This document shows, piece after piece, positions 9,050-18,221 of a stretch of DNA of 64,000 nt. The translations under genes were made by a program, and so were the position numbers. The stretch covers positions 1 through 64,000 of the forward strand of contig CAVZQZ010000010.1 of NCBI GenBank assembly GCA_963777565.1, written 5' to 3'. The stretch is from CALMEC01 sp963777565. Lineage in GTDB: Bacteria; Actinomycetota; Thermoleophilia; Miltoncostaeales; Miltoncostaeaceae. Position 1 is the stretch's first letter; every line of letters starts with the position of its first letter. Under the pieces are notes generated by a model. The model searched no databases. It was not told the origin of the DNA and worked only from the letters and a program-made list of their open reading frames with translations.

Positions 9050-11044
9050 ATGCGCTGGCCTCTCGCCTCCGCGTGGGTGATCGCCGTGACATCGGCGACG
9101 GCGCTCGGCGGGGTTGCGGTGCTTTGGTCTCGGGCGCCCGACCCGCCGTCCGTGGGTCAGGCAATCGTCGAGGGCGGTACCGCTGTGGCCATGGTGGCGG
9201 CGGGGTTCCTGATAGCGCGGCGCCGGCCCCGAAACGCGGTTGGGGCGGTGCTCGCCCTCCTGGGGGCCGCCGCAGCGATCGACCTGGTGGCCGCGGTCTG
9301 GGCCGCGGCGGCCAGCGCCGGCGACGTCGGCGGAGCGGGCTGGGCCGGGTGGCGCTACTCCAGGGCACGTGGGTCCTCTTCTTCCTCGCCCTGGCCTGGC
9401 TCGCGCTCCTCTTTCCCGACGGCCGTCCGCCCTCGCCCCGCTGGCGTGCGCCGGTCGCGGTCGCGCCGGTGGCCGTCGTGCTCATCTTGGCTGGCGGCCT
9501 TCTCGCTCCGGGAGGCCTTCGACGCACCGTACGCCGCCGTTGCCCATCCGGTCGCGACCTTGCCGGCGCCGACCGCGGGCGCGCTTCGCTTGGTCGGCCT
9601 GTTGCTGCTCCTCGGGACGCTCGTGCTTGCCGCCGCCGCGATTGCGGTTCGCGCCCGCCGCGCCACGGGGGTGGAGCGCATGCAGATGAAGTGGCTCGCC
9701 GTCGCCGCCCCGCTCGTCCCGCTGGCCGTGGCCGCCGCCCTGATCGAGGCCGTGGTGACGGGTGACGTTGGCGTGGTCGGCGCGGTCGCGCTCTGGCTCT
9801 GCATCCTCGCCCTTCCGGCGGCGGTTTCGGTCGCCATGCTGCGACACGGCCTGTACGACGTCGACCGTCTCATCAGCCGCACGCTGGCCTGGGCGCTGCT
9901 GACGATCCTCCTCGCCGCCATGTTCGCCGCGGTGGCGCTGACTGTGGCGCTGGGCGTTGGTGGACGGTCGGCCGTCGGCACAGGCGTCGCGGCGTTAGCG
10001 ATCGCTGCGGCGTTCGGGCCGCTGCGTCGGCGGCTGCAGCGCGCGCTCGACCGGAGGTTCGACCGCGATGCCTTCCACGCGGTCGCCTCCGTCGAGGCCT
10101 TCACGCGAGAGCTTCGGGATGGGCGCGCCGAGCCGGACGGGATCGAGGAGGTGCTCCGACGCGCCCTGGGCGATCCCGGTCTGCGGCTTTTCGTGTGGCT
10201 GCCCGACGGCGAGACGCACGTCGACATGGCTGGCGCATCACACCCGGCGCTCGAGGCTGGTGACGGGCGCTCACTGACGGTGGTAAGGCGCGGCGAGCAG
10301 GCGGTCGCGATGGTCCAGCACGACGCGCGCCTCGATGCGCGGCCGCGCCTGGTGGCCGACGTACTCCGGTCCGCGGCGCTCCCCTTGGAGATCGCTCGCC
10401 TCGGGGGCGAGGTGCGGCGCCGACTCGCCGAAGTCAGGGAGAGCCGCATCCGCATCGTCCGCGCCGGTTACGAGGAGCGCCGGCGCCTCGAGCGGGACCT
10501 CCACGACGGCGCGCAACAGGGCCTTGTGGCGCTCGGCATGAAGCTCCGTCGCCTGCAGCGTCGCCTCGCGGGCGCCGATCCCGACGCGGGCGCCGCGCTC
10601 GACGACGCGGTCGACCAGATCGGACACACGGTGACCGGGCTGCGCGAGATCGCACGTGGACTGCGCCCCGGGGCCCTCGACGGCGGCCTCCGCCCGGCGC
10701 TCGAGGAGCTCGCCCGCCGCACACCGATCGCGATGCGGGTGGACGCTCCGGTCGATCTGGTTTCCGACGACGTCCAGATCGCTGCCTACTACGTGGCGTG
10801 CGAAGCCGTGGCCAACGCCGTGAAGCACGCGGGCGCGAACCGTATCGTCGTACAGGCTCATCGCGAGGACGGCGGGCTGCGGGTCTCGGTCGCCGACGAC
10901 GGCGTCGGGGGAGCGGTGAGCGTGGCCGGCGGCGGTCTCGCCGGGCTGGCCGACCGCGTCGCGGCACACGGGGGATCCCTGCAGCTTGAGAGCCCTCCTG
11001 GGGCCGGGACGCGAGTCGAGGTGGTTCTGCCCTGCGCATCTTAA
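9050..11044 (+). CDS. Membrane sensor histidine kinase, NarL/LiaS type (one compensated frameshift pair)
   Basis: About 664 residues. The N-terminal half holds several TM helices; the C-terminal half has a HisKA_3 H-box (ERDLHDGAQQGL, His near residue 482), an N-box (ACEAVANAVKHAGA, about 584) and a glycine-rich lid (GGGLAGLADRV, about 627). Between about 9345 and 9500 the reading frame is wrong. The neighbouring frame there reads WVLFFLALAWLALLFPDGRP and PPSPRWRAPVAVAP, the normal family sequence, and the original frame resumes after it. Two opposite indels therefore leave an open frame with about 50 wrong residues. It overlaps the response regulator by 13 nt, so the pair forms a two-component system with unknown stimulus. 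The start at 9050 was chosen because upstream codons lie in repeat DNA. Confidence 0.85.
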   Translation: MRWPLASAWVIAVTSATALGGVAVLWSRAPDPPSVGQAIVEGGTAVAMVAAGFLIARRRPRNAVGAVLALLGAAAAIDLVAAVWAAAASAGDVGGAGWAGWRYSRARGSSSSSPWPGSRSSFPTAVRPRPAGVRRSRSRRWPSCSSWLAAFSLREAFDAPYAAVAHPVATLPAPTAGALRLVGLLLLLGTLVLAAAAIAVRARRATGVERMQMKWLAVAAPLVPLAVAAALIEAVVTGDVGVVGAVALWLCILALPAAVSVAMLRHGLYDVDRLISRTLAWALLTILLAAMFAAVALTVALGVGGRSAVGTGVAALAIAAAFGPLRRRLQRALDRRFDRDAFHAVASVEAFTRELRDGRAEPDGIEEVLRRALGDPGLRLFVWLPDGETHVDMAGASHPALEAGDGRSLTVVRRGEQAVAMVQHDARLDARPRLVADVLRSAALPLEIARLGGEVRRRLAEVRESRIRIVRAGYEERRRLERDLHDGAQQGLVALGMKLRRLQRRLAGADPDAGAALDDAVDQIGHTVTGLREIARGLRPGALDGGLRPALEELARRTPIAMRVDAPVDLVSDDVQIAAYYVACEAVANAVKHAGANRIVVQAHREDGGLRVSVADDGVGGAVSVAGGGLAGLADRVAAHGGSLQLESPPGAGTRVEVVLPCAS

Positions 11045-11676
11045 TCGGAGAGGACTCAGCGCTGTTCCGAGAAGGCCTCGCGCTCTTGCTGCGCGACGCC
11101 GGGCACGAGATCGTCGCCGCGGTCGGCGACGCCGACGCAGTGCTCGTCGCCGTCGAACGTGAGCGACCCGAACTCGCCGTCGTCGACGTGAGGATGCCGC
11201 CCGGCGGCGACGACGACGGGGCCCGTGCGGCCGCCGAGATCCGCCGCCGTCACCCCGAGATCGGGGTGATGCTGCTCTCGCAACACATCGAGACCCGCCA
11301 TGTCCTCGACCTCGTCGCCGAAGGAGGCTTCGGCTACCTGCTGAAAGACCGGGTCCTCGACGTCGACGAGTTCCTCGACGCCCTCCGGCGAGTGGGTGCG
11401 GGAGGATCGGCGCTCGACCCCGAGGTCGTGGCCGGCCTCCTGGCGACTCAGCGTGAGGATCCCGTCGCCGCACTGACCCCTCGCGAGCGCGAGGTGCTCG
11501 CCCTCGTGGCCGAGGGGCGCACGAACGCGGGGATCGCTCGCGCCCTCTGGCTCACCGACCGGACCGTGGAAAGCCACGTGCGAAGTATTCTCAGCAAGCT
11601 CGACCTGCCGGACTCCGACGAGCACCACCGGCGCGTGCTGGCCGTGCTCGCCTACCTGCGCGCCGTCGGGAGGTAG
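11032..11676 (+). CDS. NarL/LuxR-family response regulator
   Basis: The receiver domain begins LRILIGEDSALFREGLALLL, with the phospho-acceptor Asp in AVVDVRMPP (residue about 55) and the conserved Lys in YLLKDR. A C-terminal LuxR HTH follows (LTPREREVLALVAEGRTNAG, then RTVESHVRSILSKL). The family's first strand starts at the CTG at 11032, inside the end of the kinase gene. No ATG or GTG exists in frame nearby upstream, and the next in-frame candidate (TTG, 11086) would delete the acidic residues that bind Mg2+. So either CTG is the start or the codon is miscalled. It is the partner of the upstream kinase. Confidence 0.85.
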   Translation: MRILIGEDSALFREGLALLLRDAGHEIVAAVGDADAVLVAVERERPELAVVDVRMPPGGDDDGARAAAEIRRRHPEIGVMLLSQHIETRHVLDLVAEGGFGYLLKDRVLDVDEFLDALRRVGAGGSALDPEVVAGLLATQREDPVAALTPREREVLALVAEGRTNAGIARALWLTDRTVESHVRSILSKLDLPDSDEHHRRVLAVLAYLRAVGR

Positions 11677-11775
11677 CACCTCAGCGCCACCACGCAGGGC
11701 GGCCCAGCGGTGGCCCCGATGACGCGGGGTCGGGTCGTCCGCGACGCTGGGGCACACACCGACCTCGGAGGAACC

Positions 11776-12078
11776 ATGACCACCACCGCTCGTAACGTCG
11801 ACGTGGCCCCGCAGACCGCCCGTCCCCGGACCGCGCTCCTCTCGCTCCTCTTGGCGATCCTCGCCGTGCCCGGCGTCACCATGGCCTGGGACCTTCCCGC
11901 CGGCGGCGTGTGGATCGGCCTGCCGCTCGGGGCGGCCGCCATCGTGGTGGGCGGCCGCGCACGCCGCGACCCAGCCGCGAGCACCCGGGGCCGCCGCATC
12001 GCCGCCTCAGCGATGGGGCTGGCGGCGCTCTGCCTTCTCTCCATGGCGATCTACGTCATCGCCGCCGCATTCAGCTGA
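11776..12078 (+). CDS. Small membrane protein (100 aa)
   Basis: ATG at 11776 with a strong ribosome site (GGAGGAACC). Three hydrophobic segments are visible: residues about 21-37 (LLSLLLAILAVPGVTMA), 46-60 (IGLPLGAAAIVVGG) and 75-98. The short N-terminus is Thr-rich. The layout resembles small DUF4190-like proteins, but I do not claim the family. It lies 100 nt after the response regulator on the same strand, followed by a strong hairpin, and may belong to that operon. Confidence 0.65.
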   Translation: MTTTARNVDVAPQTARPRTALLSLLLAILAVPGVTMAWDLPAGGVWIGLPLGAAAIVVGGRARRDPAASTRGRRIAASAMGLAALCLLSMAIYVIAAAFS

Positions 12079-12086
12079 GGGCACTT

Positions 12087-12118
12087 CCGGGGGTTCGGCC
12101 GAGGGGCCGAACCCCCGG
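12087..12118 (+). terminator. Perfect 14-bp hairpin, likely terminator
   Basis: CCGGGGGTTCGGCC (12087-12100), loop GAGG, GGCCGAACCCCCGG (12105-12118). It starts 9 nt after the stop of the small membrane protein gene. There is no T-run, as often in high-GC actinobacteria. Confidence 0.75.
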
Positions 12119-12212
12119 TCGGGGCTCGGAGACTCCTCGGCGGCCGAGGCCACAGGCATCGCCGCGATCCCCTTCCGAGTCAACACGACCCAAGATCGAT
12201 GCGTCGTGCGGG

Positions 12213-12255
12213 GCGTCCCGGACGGTGCGGGAGGGATCCGTTCCCTCTTTCAACC
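12213..12255 (+). repeat. Partial dispersed repeat (ACGGTGCGGGAGGG module)
   Basis: GGACGGTGCGGGAGGGATCC then GTTCCCTCTTTCAACC matches only the third module of repeat A (compare 6791, 8929, 22071, 30273). The T-arm and hairpin modules are missing. Confidence 0.5.
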
Positions 12256-12397
12256 CCTTCCTCATCGAGCCCGACGCTCATGCGGTCCGGGCTTTCGCGC
12301 GCATTGACCGGGTTCACCGAGTGTGAAGGTTGACTCGACTGGCCACCGGGTGGCCCGCCCACTCTGGCCGAAACAGATGCCACGGCGGGGACCGCCA

Positions 12398-12703
12398 TCA
12401 GCTAAACCAATAGTCGTTATAGGTGAAGAAGTCCTCGTAGGATGGCCACAGACGATCGTTATCAATGGTCCGCGGCTGACAGAGACAGGCAACCAGGATC
12501 AAGAGCCCGACGAACGCGACCCCGATCACGATGATCAACGTGGGCCATGACCACGTCGTTGCACCGGGCAGGCAGAGGCGGAAGATGGCTTGTCGAGATG
12601 CATATGCGTGGTCGCCAGACCTCTCTGCCGTCAGTACGGTCCTGCCACCACCCGAGTTGGCCACCCCGCTGCTGACAAAGAAGTTGCCTCCTGACGACCA
12701 CAC
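12398..12703 (-). CDS. Possible small single-pass membrane protein
   Basis: The C-terminal 55 residues look real: a hydrophobic helix (TLIIVIGVAFVGLLILVACL) followed by a polar, aromatic tail rich in Asp, Tyr and Trp (YEDFFTYNDYWFS). The start is uncertain. The N-terminal third to 12703 is Gly/Ser-rich and may be spurious, and no ribosome site decides it. It lies downstream of kup on the same strand, about 170 nt away. Confidence 0.35.
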   Translation of the reverse strand: MWSSGGNFFVSSGVANSGGGRTVLTAERSGDHAYASRQAIFRLCLPGATTWSWPTLIIVIGVAFVGLLILVACLCQPRTIDNDRLWPSYEDFFTYNDYWFS

Positions 12704-12871
12704 CGCACGAACCCGAGGAACCGGGGCAACAGAAGCGGGTCCGCATCTTCGTGCCGAGGGAGGTCTGCACCACCCCGGAGGAGACGGCCGAGTTGCTCCA
12801 CTCAGCGATCATGGAGGCTGCTATCCGGGCAACCGCTGTCCCACATTTGACCGCCGGTCCGGCCCGACCGA

Positions 12872-14783
12872 TCAGATGTCCACCTGTGTGCCCACCTCGA
12901 CCACCCGATCCGAGGGTACGCCCAGATAGGTCGATGCCCTGACCGACTGCTTGCTCATGGTTGCGAAGAGTCGCTTGCGCCAGAGGGCCATCCCCTGGGA
13001 GTCCACCGGGTTGAGCGTGACGTGCCCCAGGAAGTACGAGGCTCGCTCGGGGTCGATGTTCACCCCGGCGGCGGCTGCGAGGCGCAGGGCGGCGGGAACA
13101 TCGGGCTGTTCCTGGAACCCGTAGGAGGCCACCACCCGGACGATGCCCTGTCCCAGCTCGCTGATTTCGAGCCGTTTGGCGTCGGGCACTGTGGGCACGT
13201 TCTTGACGGCGGAGGTGAACAAGACGACGTGTTCGTGCAGCACGTGGTGGTGCTCGATGTTCCGGTTGAGCGGCAGGGGGGTGCCGCCGTCGAGTGCCGT
13301 GAGGTATACGGCCGTGCCGGGGATGCGCCCGACCGGCATTCCCGGCCCTCCGCGCGCCTGCTGCGCGCGGAGGAGCTTCAGGAACCGGTCAAGGGGCATT
13401 TCGCGGTCGGCCAGCCGCCGCAACGCCAGTCCCCGGCCGCGCAACCAGGTCGAAAGAAGCGTGAAGATGGCGATGCCCATGATGATGGGGAACCACCCGC
13501 CGTGAATGATCTTGGTGGTGTTGGCCGCGAGGAAGGTGAGGTCCACGACAAGGAACGCCACTGCTCCTGCGACCACCATCCACAGTGGCTTGCGCCACAG
13601 GGTCCGGATCACGACGAAGGCGAGCAGGGTGTCGATGGCCAGGGTCGCGGTGACCGCGATGCCGTAGGCGGAGGCAAGGTTGGACGACGACCGGAACCCC
13701 ACGACCAGGGCTGCGACGGCTCCGAAGAGCAGCCAGTTGATCGTCGGCACGTAGATCTGCCCCTCCGCAGAGCCCGACGTGTGTTCGATGGACATCCGGG
13801 GCAGGAACCCGAGTTGGATGGCCTGAGCCGTCACGGAGAAGGCCCCGGAGATCACCGCCTGCGATGCGATGATCGTGGCGACGGTGGCGAGGAAGACGAG
13901 GGGAAGCTGGGCCCAGTCCGGCGCAAGCCGGTAGAAGGGATTCTCGACCGCCGAGGAGTCGCTGATCACGAGCGCCCCCTGGCCCATGTAGTTCAGCAGC
14001 AGCGCCGGAAACGCAACGATCAGCCACGCCCGCGAGATCGCCGGCCGTCCGAAATGGCCCATGTCCGCATAGAGGGCCTCGGCGCCCGTCACCACCAGCA
14101 CAACCGAGCCAAGCGCGAGGAACGCGATGCCCGGTTCGTCCACGAAGAACGCCACCGCATAGCTCGGCGACAGCGCACGCAGGATGCTCGGATGGCGGAT
14201 GATCTCCGCCACCCCGAGCGCCGACAGCACGCCGAACCACACCAGCATGACCGGCCCGAATAGTCTCCCCACCGACCCCGGTGCCGAACCGCTGCACCAC
14301 GAACACCCCCGTGAGGACCGCCAGGGCAATGGGCACCACCAGCTGCTCCACCGCCGGTGCCGCCACATTGAGACCCTCGACCGCGGACAGAACCGAGATG
14401 GCGGGCGTGATCATTCCGTCGCCGTAGAAGAGCGCTGCTCCGAAGATGCCGAGCAACACGAGCGTGCCGGTGAGCCGGGCCGGCGTCGGGGCTCGGCGTA
14501 CCAACGCGACAAGGGCCATGATGCCGCCCTCGCCGCGGTTGTTGGCTCGCATCACCAGCGCGACGTACTTCAGGGTCACGATGATCATCAGCGACCAGAA
14601 GATGAGCGAGACGATGCCGTAGACGCGATCCGCGTTCGGCGTCAGTTCGTGCGCCCCGCCGAACGCCTCCTTCATCGCGTACAGCGGACTCGTGCCGATG
14701 TCGCCGAAGACGACACCGAGCGCAGCGATCGTCAATCCGGTCGTCGCGGTGGGACCGGCGATGGTGGACGGGTCATGGGGCAT
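12872..14783 (-). CDS. kup: Kup-family K+ uptake transporter (one frameshift)
   Basis: From ATG 14783 the protein reads ALGVVFGDIGTSPLYAMKEA (Kup signature) through about ten TM segments, including GDGMITPAISVLSAVEGL. Near 14265 the frame breaks after VFVVQRFGTGVG and continues in the next frame with GRLFGPVMLVWFGVLSALG. Downstream are LLLNYMGQGAL and LASAYGIAVTATLAIDTLLA, then the cytoplasmic C-terminal domain to the stop at 12872. The corrected length is about 637 residues, normal for Kup, a proton-coupled K+ importer of the inner membrane. A single indel with everything else intact suggests sequence error or a very recent lesion. Confidence 0.9.
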
Positions 14784-14968
14784 CAGGAATGTCCGGCGTC
14801 GCCCGTGCGGCGAGCGGATCGGCGCGTGACGCTACACCCCCTGGCGCACCGTGTTGGCGCGATGTCGGTCGCGCGTCCCGTCCTCATCGTCAGCAACGTG
14901 GGGCCGACGCATCCCTCGATCCGTATCCCCGATCCGTCGGCCAGGGTCGTTGTCGTCCCTACGGACAT

Positions 14969-14974
14969 TAGAAT
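14969..14974 (+). promoter_or_regulatory. Possible -10 box (TAGAAT) of a leaderless arsR-type gene
   Basis: TAGAAT lies 14 nt before the ATG at 14983, so transcription would start at or next to the start codon. No good -35 box is visible. Confidence 0.4.
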
Positions 14975-14982
14975 GAGTCTTG

Positions 14983-15339
14983 ATGAGCGACACCTGCGAC
15001 CTGCTGTGCCTCGATCTTCCCCATGCTGAGGCACTGCGACGCGCCAGGCCGGCGGTGGCGGAACTCGCTGCGGCGGCCGCGGCGGCGAAGGCGCTCGGCG
15101 ACCTGACCCGTCTGGCGGTGGCGGTCGCGCTGCGCGATGGCGGGGAGTTGTGTGTTTGTGACCTCTCGTGGGTGTGCGAGCGCTCCGACAAGCTCATCTC
15201 CCACCACGCCCGCGCGCTTCGGGCCGCCGGGCTTGTGCGCTCCCGCCGCGATGGGAAGATGGTGCTCTACAAGCTCACCCCGCACGGCGAGCGACTGCTG
15301 GAGGTGACCCTGGCCCCCGTCGTTGGGGCGCGCGAATGA
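14983..15339 (+). CDS. ArsR/SmtB-family metal sensor, CadC-like
   Basis: 118 residues from ATG 14983. The N-terminal CDLLCLD (residues 5-11) and the ELCVCDL motif (residues about 52-58) are the two thiol-rich sites that bind Cd2+/Pb2+/Zn2+ or As in CadC-type sensors; an extra Cys sits in SWVCERS. The winged-helix recognition part is LISHHARALRAAGLVRSRRD and the wing is GKMVLYKLT. The protein would repress its own operon until metal binds. Its stop overlaps the start of the transporter gene (ATGA), so the two form one unit. The metal specificity is inference. Confidence 0.85.
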   Translation: MSDTCDLLCLDLPHAEALRRARPAVAELAAAAAAAKALGDLTRLAVAVALRDGGELCVCDLSWVCERSDKLISHHARALRAAGLVRSRRDGKMVLYKLTPHGERLLEVTLAPVVGARE

Positions 15340-16067
15340 ACACCCCGACCGTGCCGCCACCGCTTCAGATCCCCGTGGTACGCGCCGGGCCGAAGCGCGA
15401 CGCGGGGTGGATACGCGCCGCCCGTCAAGCGCGGTGGCTGGCATGGGCGAGCCTGGCGTGGATGACGTTGGAGGGCGTGCTGGGTGTGGTCGCCGGGGTC
15501 GAGGCGAACTCGATCAGCGTCCTGACCTGGGCTGCGTCCTCTGCGGTCGAAGGGCTGGCGTCGGTGATCGTGATCTGGCGTTTCACCGGTCACCGCACGA
15601 TGTCCGATGACAGCGAGCGCCACGCGCAACGGTGGGTCGCGGCGAGCTTCTTTCTCCTCGCGCCGTACTTCATCTACGAAGCTGTCCACCGCCTGATCGA
15701 GGGCACCACGGCCGAAGCGACCGCGCTGGCCATCGCACTGACCGCATCCAGCGTTGTGCTGATGCCGCTGCTGGGGTGGGCGAAGCTGCGCCTCGGACGA
15801 AGGTTGGGCTCCGCCGCGACCGCCGGTGAGGGAGTACAGAACCTCCTGTGCGCTGCGCAGGCCCTCGTCGCCCTGGTCGCAGTGGTCGCCGCGGGTGCTG
15901 GTGTCACGTTCCTGGACCCGCTCGGCGCACTCGTGATCGCGGCGATCGCCGGGAAGGAAGGAGTCGACCTCTGGCGCGGCGAGGAATGTCGCTGCCACCT
16001 CGTCGTGCCCGAATCCGACGCCGCGCCCGGCGACCCGGCCGGCCGTGACGACTGCTGTCACGGGTAG
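15336..16067 (+). CDS. CDF-like cation efflux transporter with Cys/His-rich tail
   Basis: 243 residues with six hydrophobic segments, in the order seen in cation diffusion facilitators. The start ATG (15336) overlaps the sensor's stop. The usual TM2 metal site (HxxxD) is not present; the place reads TWAASSAVEGLAS. In TM5 the usual Asp pattern is replaced by GEGVQNLLCAAQAL. The C-terminus is short and Cys/His-rich (ECRCH, then DDCCHG) rather than the usual alpha/beta cytoplasmic domain. The context says heavy-metal export. The unusual site and tail suggest a soft metal or a distant subfamily. Confidence 0.75.
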   Translation: MNTPTVPPPLQIPVVRAGPKRDAGWIRAARQARWLAWASLAWMTLEGVLGVVAGVEANSISVLTWAASSAVEGLASVIVIWRFTGHRTMSDDSERHAQRWVAASFFLLAPYFIYEAVHRLIEGTTAEATALAIALTASSVVLMPLLGWAKLRLGRRLGSAATAGEGVQNLLCAAQALVALVAVVAAGAGVTFLDPLGALVIAAIAGKEGVDLWRGEECRCHLVVPESDAAPGDPAGRDDCCHG

Positions 16068-16072
16068 GCGAA

Positions 16073-16150
16073 CCCCTCGAAGTGGACAACAAACTGGGCA
16101 ACACACAGGGCCCAAGAACCACACCAACCACCGCACATCCGATGACAGGC
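16073..16150 (+). repeat. Dispersed repeat C, copy 1 (integrase-tail-like)
   Basis: CGAAGTGGACAACAAACTGG then GCAACACACAGGGCCCAAGA, followed by CCACACCAACCACC and CATCCGATG. The second copy is at 31517-31590. Read on the + strand it gives VDNKLGNTQGP, similar to the GNKxGN-type tails at the C-terminus of many tyrosine integrases (family knowledge, not proven here). Confidence 0.6.
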
Positions 16151-16199
16151 GTGATCCCAGTGACCAAGCGGGAAAGCGCGGGACCCGCCGAAAAGGAGA

Positions 16200-16349
16200 G
16201 AAGCCCCGGAGAGAACTTTTAGTCCCAAGGTCGAAGGTTCGATCTCTTCACGACCAATGACCCGCATCCCGCCCCATGCAGGAATCAGCCCGCAATTGAG
16301 AAGGCACGCAACACCGGAAGTTCTGCTCGGGGGTCAACGCAGGGGTCAA
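16200..16349 (+). repeat. Dispersed repeat B (tRNA T-arm-like), copy 1
   Basis: The copy starts GAAGCCCCGGAGAGAACTTT, then AGTCCCAAGGTC and the T-arm-like GAAGGTTCGATCTCTTC (16233-16249) with ACGACC after it. It ends ACACCGGAAGTTCTGCTCGG and CAGGGGTCAA. Copy 2 at 30369-30520 matches along the whole length. The T-arm piece is shared with repeat A. Confidence 0.7.
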
Positions 16350-16370
16350 GAACTTAGAGCGGACGCGACC

Positions 16371-16550
16371 GTGCGCGGGATCGCCGTCCACATCGGCGCG
16401 TGCATCGCAGCGCGGCCAATCCGGACGAGGTGCTCGTGTCGAGCACGGTCAACGACACGGTCGCCGGCTCGGGCGTCGGCTTCGAAGAGCGCGGCGAGCG
16501 GAACTGGCAGGAGCCCAGGCATCTGGCGCTTATTCGCTGCCGCGGCGTGA
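16371..16550 (+). pseudogene. C-terminal fragment of a class III cyclase, frameshifted
   Basis: The + strand reads VRGIAVHIGACIAAR, then in the next frame NPDEVLVSSTVNDTVAGSG and GFEERGER, then back to GIWRLFAAAA and a stop at 16550. This is the last 60 residues of the adenylate/guanylate cyclase fold as found at the ends of actinobacterial cyclases. Everything 5' of it is missing: repeat B ends 21 nt upstream, so the gene seems cut at the repeat. Two indels lie inside the fragment. Confidence 0.7.
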
Positions 16551-16612
16551 CTGGCCTCGGCGGGCGGCGCTTGCTCGCTCCAGCGCCGCCCGCACTTGCA
16601 TCGCGGCGACGC

Positions 16613-18087
16613 CTACGCCGCGCGCTCCAGCGCCGGCGTCTCGGCGTGTGCACCATCGGCCGCCGCAGCCACCGGCGCGACGCGACGGCGGATCAGCACG
16701 GCGGCGAGAAGCGCACCGGCGGCTGCGAACGCGGCTCCGGCGAGCAGCGCGTCGCCGAAGCCCTCGGTCAGCGCCACCGCCGGGGCCAGCTTCGGGTGGG
16801 AGGCGAGGATCTCCTCGCTTCGCGACACCGCGATCGTGGAGAGAACCGCGACGCCGAGCGCACCGCCGATCTGCTGGGTGGTGTTCACCAGTCCGGAGGC
16901 GAGGCCGGAATCGCGTTCCTCGACTCCCTCGAGCGCGCCGATCGACATCGTCACGAAGGCCAGGCCGATTCCGATCCCGGACACGATCAGCGCCGGCAGG
17001 AGATCGCGGACGTACTCGCGTCGGCCGGCACGCGGGCGAGCAGCCAGACTCCGGCAGCGGCGACGGCGAGACCCGCGACGAGCGGCCCACGCGGTCCGAT
17101 CCGGGTCACCAACCGAGCGCCGCCGACCGAGGTGACGAGCGCTGTCACCGACATCGCAAGCCAGGCGAAGCCGGCCTCGAGCGGCGAGTAGCCGAGGACC
17201 TGCTGCAGGTAGAGCGTGATGATGAAGAACATCCCGTAGACCGCCGCGCCGAAGAGAACCCCGGCGACGTTCGAGCCGAGCAGGGCGGAGAGCCGGAAGA
17301 TCCGGAACGGCACCAGTGGCGCGGCAGAGCGGCGTTCGATCACGACGAACGCCGCGAGCAGGAGCGCCGAGGCGGCAGCGAGGCCGACGGTCTGCAGCGA
17401 GGTCCAGCCGGCCGCGCCGGCGTCGACGAGGGCGTACACGAGCAGTGAGAGGGCAGAGGTCACCGCGGCCGCCCCGGCCAGATCGAATCGGCGGGCCGCG
17501 CCGACCACCCGCGTCTCGTCCAGCAGGACAGGGCTGAGCGCGATCACGACCGCGCCGACGGGCACGTTGAGGAAGAAGATCCACTCCCAGCCGACGGTCT
17601 CGGTGAGTACGCCGCCGACGAGTAGGCCGATCGTCAAGCCCGAGGCCCCGACGGCGCCCCAGACGCCGAGCGCCTTGTTGCGCTCCGCGCCCTCACGGAA
17701 GGTCGTCATCAGGATCGAGAGGGCGGCGGGAGTCATCGCTGCCGCTCCGATTCCCTGGAGCGCCCGGGCGGCGATCAACAGCGCGGCGGAGGGAGCGAGC
17801 CCTCCGAGCAGCGACGCGAGTGCGAATACGGCGACCCCGGCGACGAAGACGCGACGCCTGCCGAGCAGGTCGGCTGTCCGTCCGCCGAGCAGCAACAGAC
17901 CGCCGAAGGTCAGCGCGTAGGCGCTCGCCACCCATTGCAGGTTGTGCTGCGAGAACTCGAGGTCAGCCTGGATCGAGGGCAGGGCGACGTTCACGATCGC
18001 CACGTCCAGGATGACCATGAAGAAGGCAGAGCAGAGCAGCGCAAGACCAAACCAACGGCGCGAGCCGGTATTACGTAAGGGTTTCAT
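16613..18087 (-). CDS. DHA2-type MFS drug exporter (one frameshift)
   Basis: From ATG 18087: first helix LLCSAFFMVILDVAIVNVAL (motif D1 of 14-TM DHA2 pumps), then GGRTADLLGRRRVF (MFS motif A) and WEWIFFLNVPVGA. The frame breaks near 16990 after RVPADASTS and continues as YVRDLLPALIVSGIGIGLAF, then GLASGLVNTTQQIGGALGVA to a stop at 16613. The corrected length is about 490 residues, normal for the family. It is a proton-driven exporter of organic compounds in the inner membrane. It is divergent from the BTAD regulator gene, which may control it. Confidence 0.88.
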
Positions 18088-18221
18088 CGAGGTGTTTCCT
18101 TTCCGGTCGAATGTGGTCTACCGGTGAGGAAACCGCCCGCTGGCCGCACTTCGACTGGCATCGGGTAAAGCGTGGGTAGGCCCGGGCCGCAAGAGGGTCG
18201 ATAATGCGCCTGGAGGGCAGG

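Larger units (their letters stand above)
16068..16370. other. Spacer made of repeat modules C and B
   Basis: The stretch between the transporter and a cyclase remnant is almost wholly repeat DNA (16073-16150 and 16200-16349). Confidence 0.55.
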
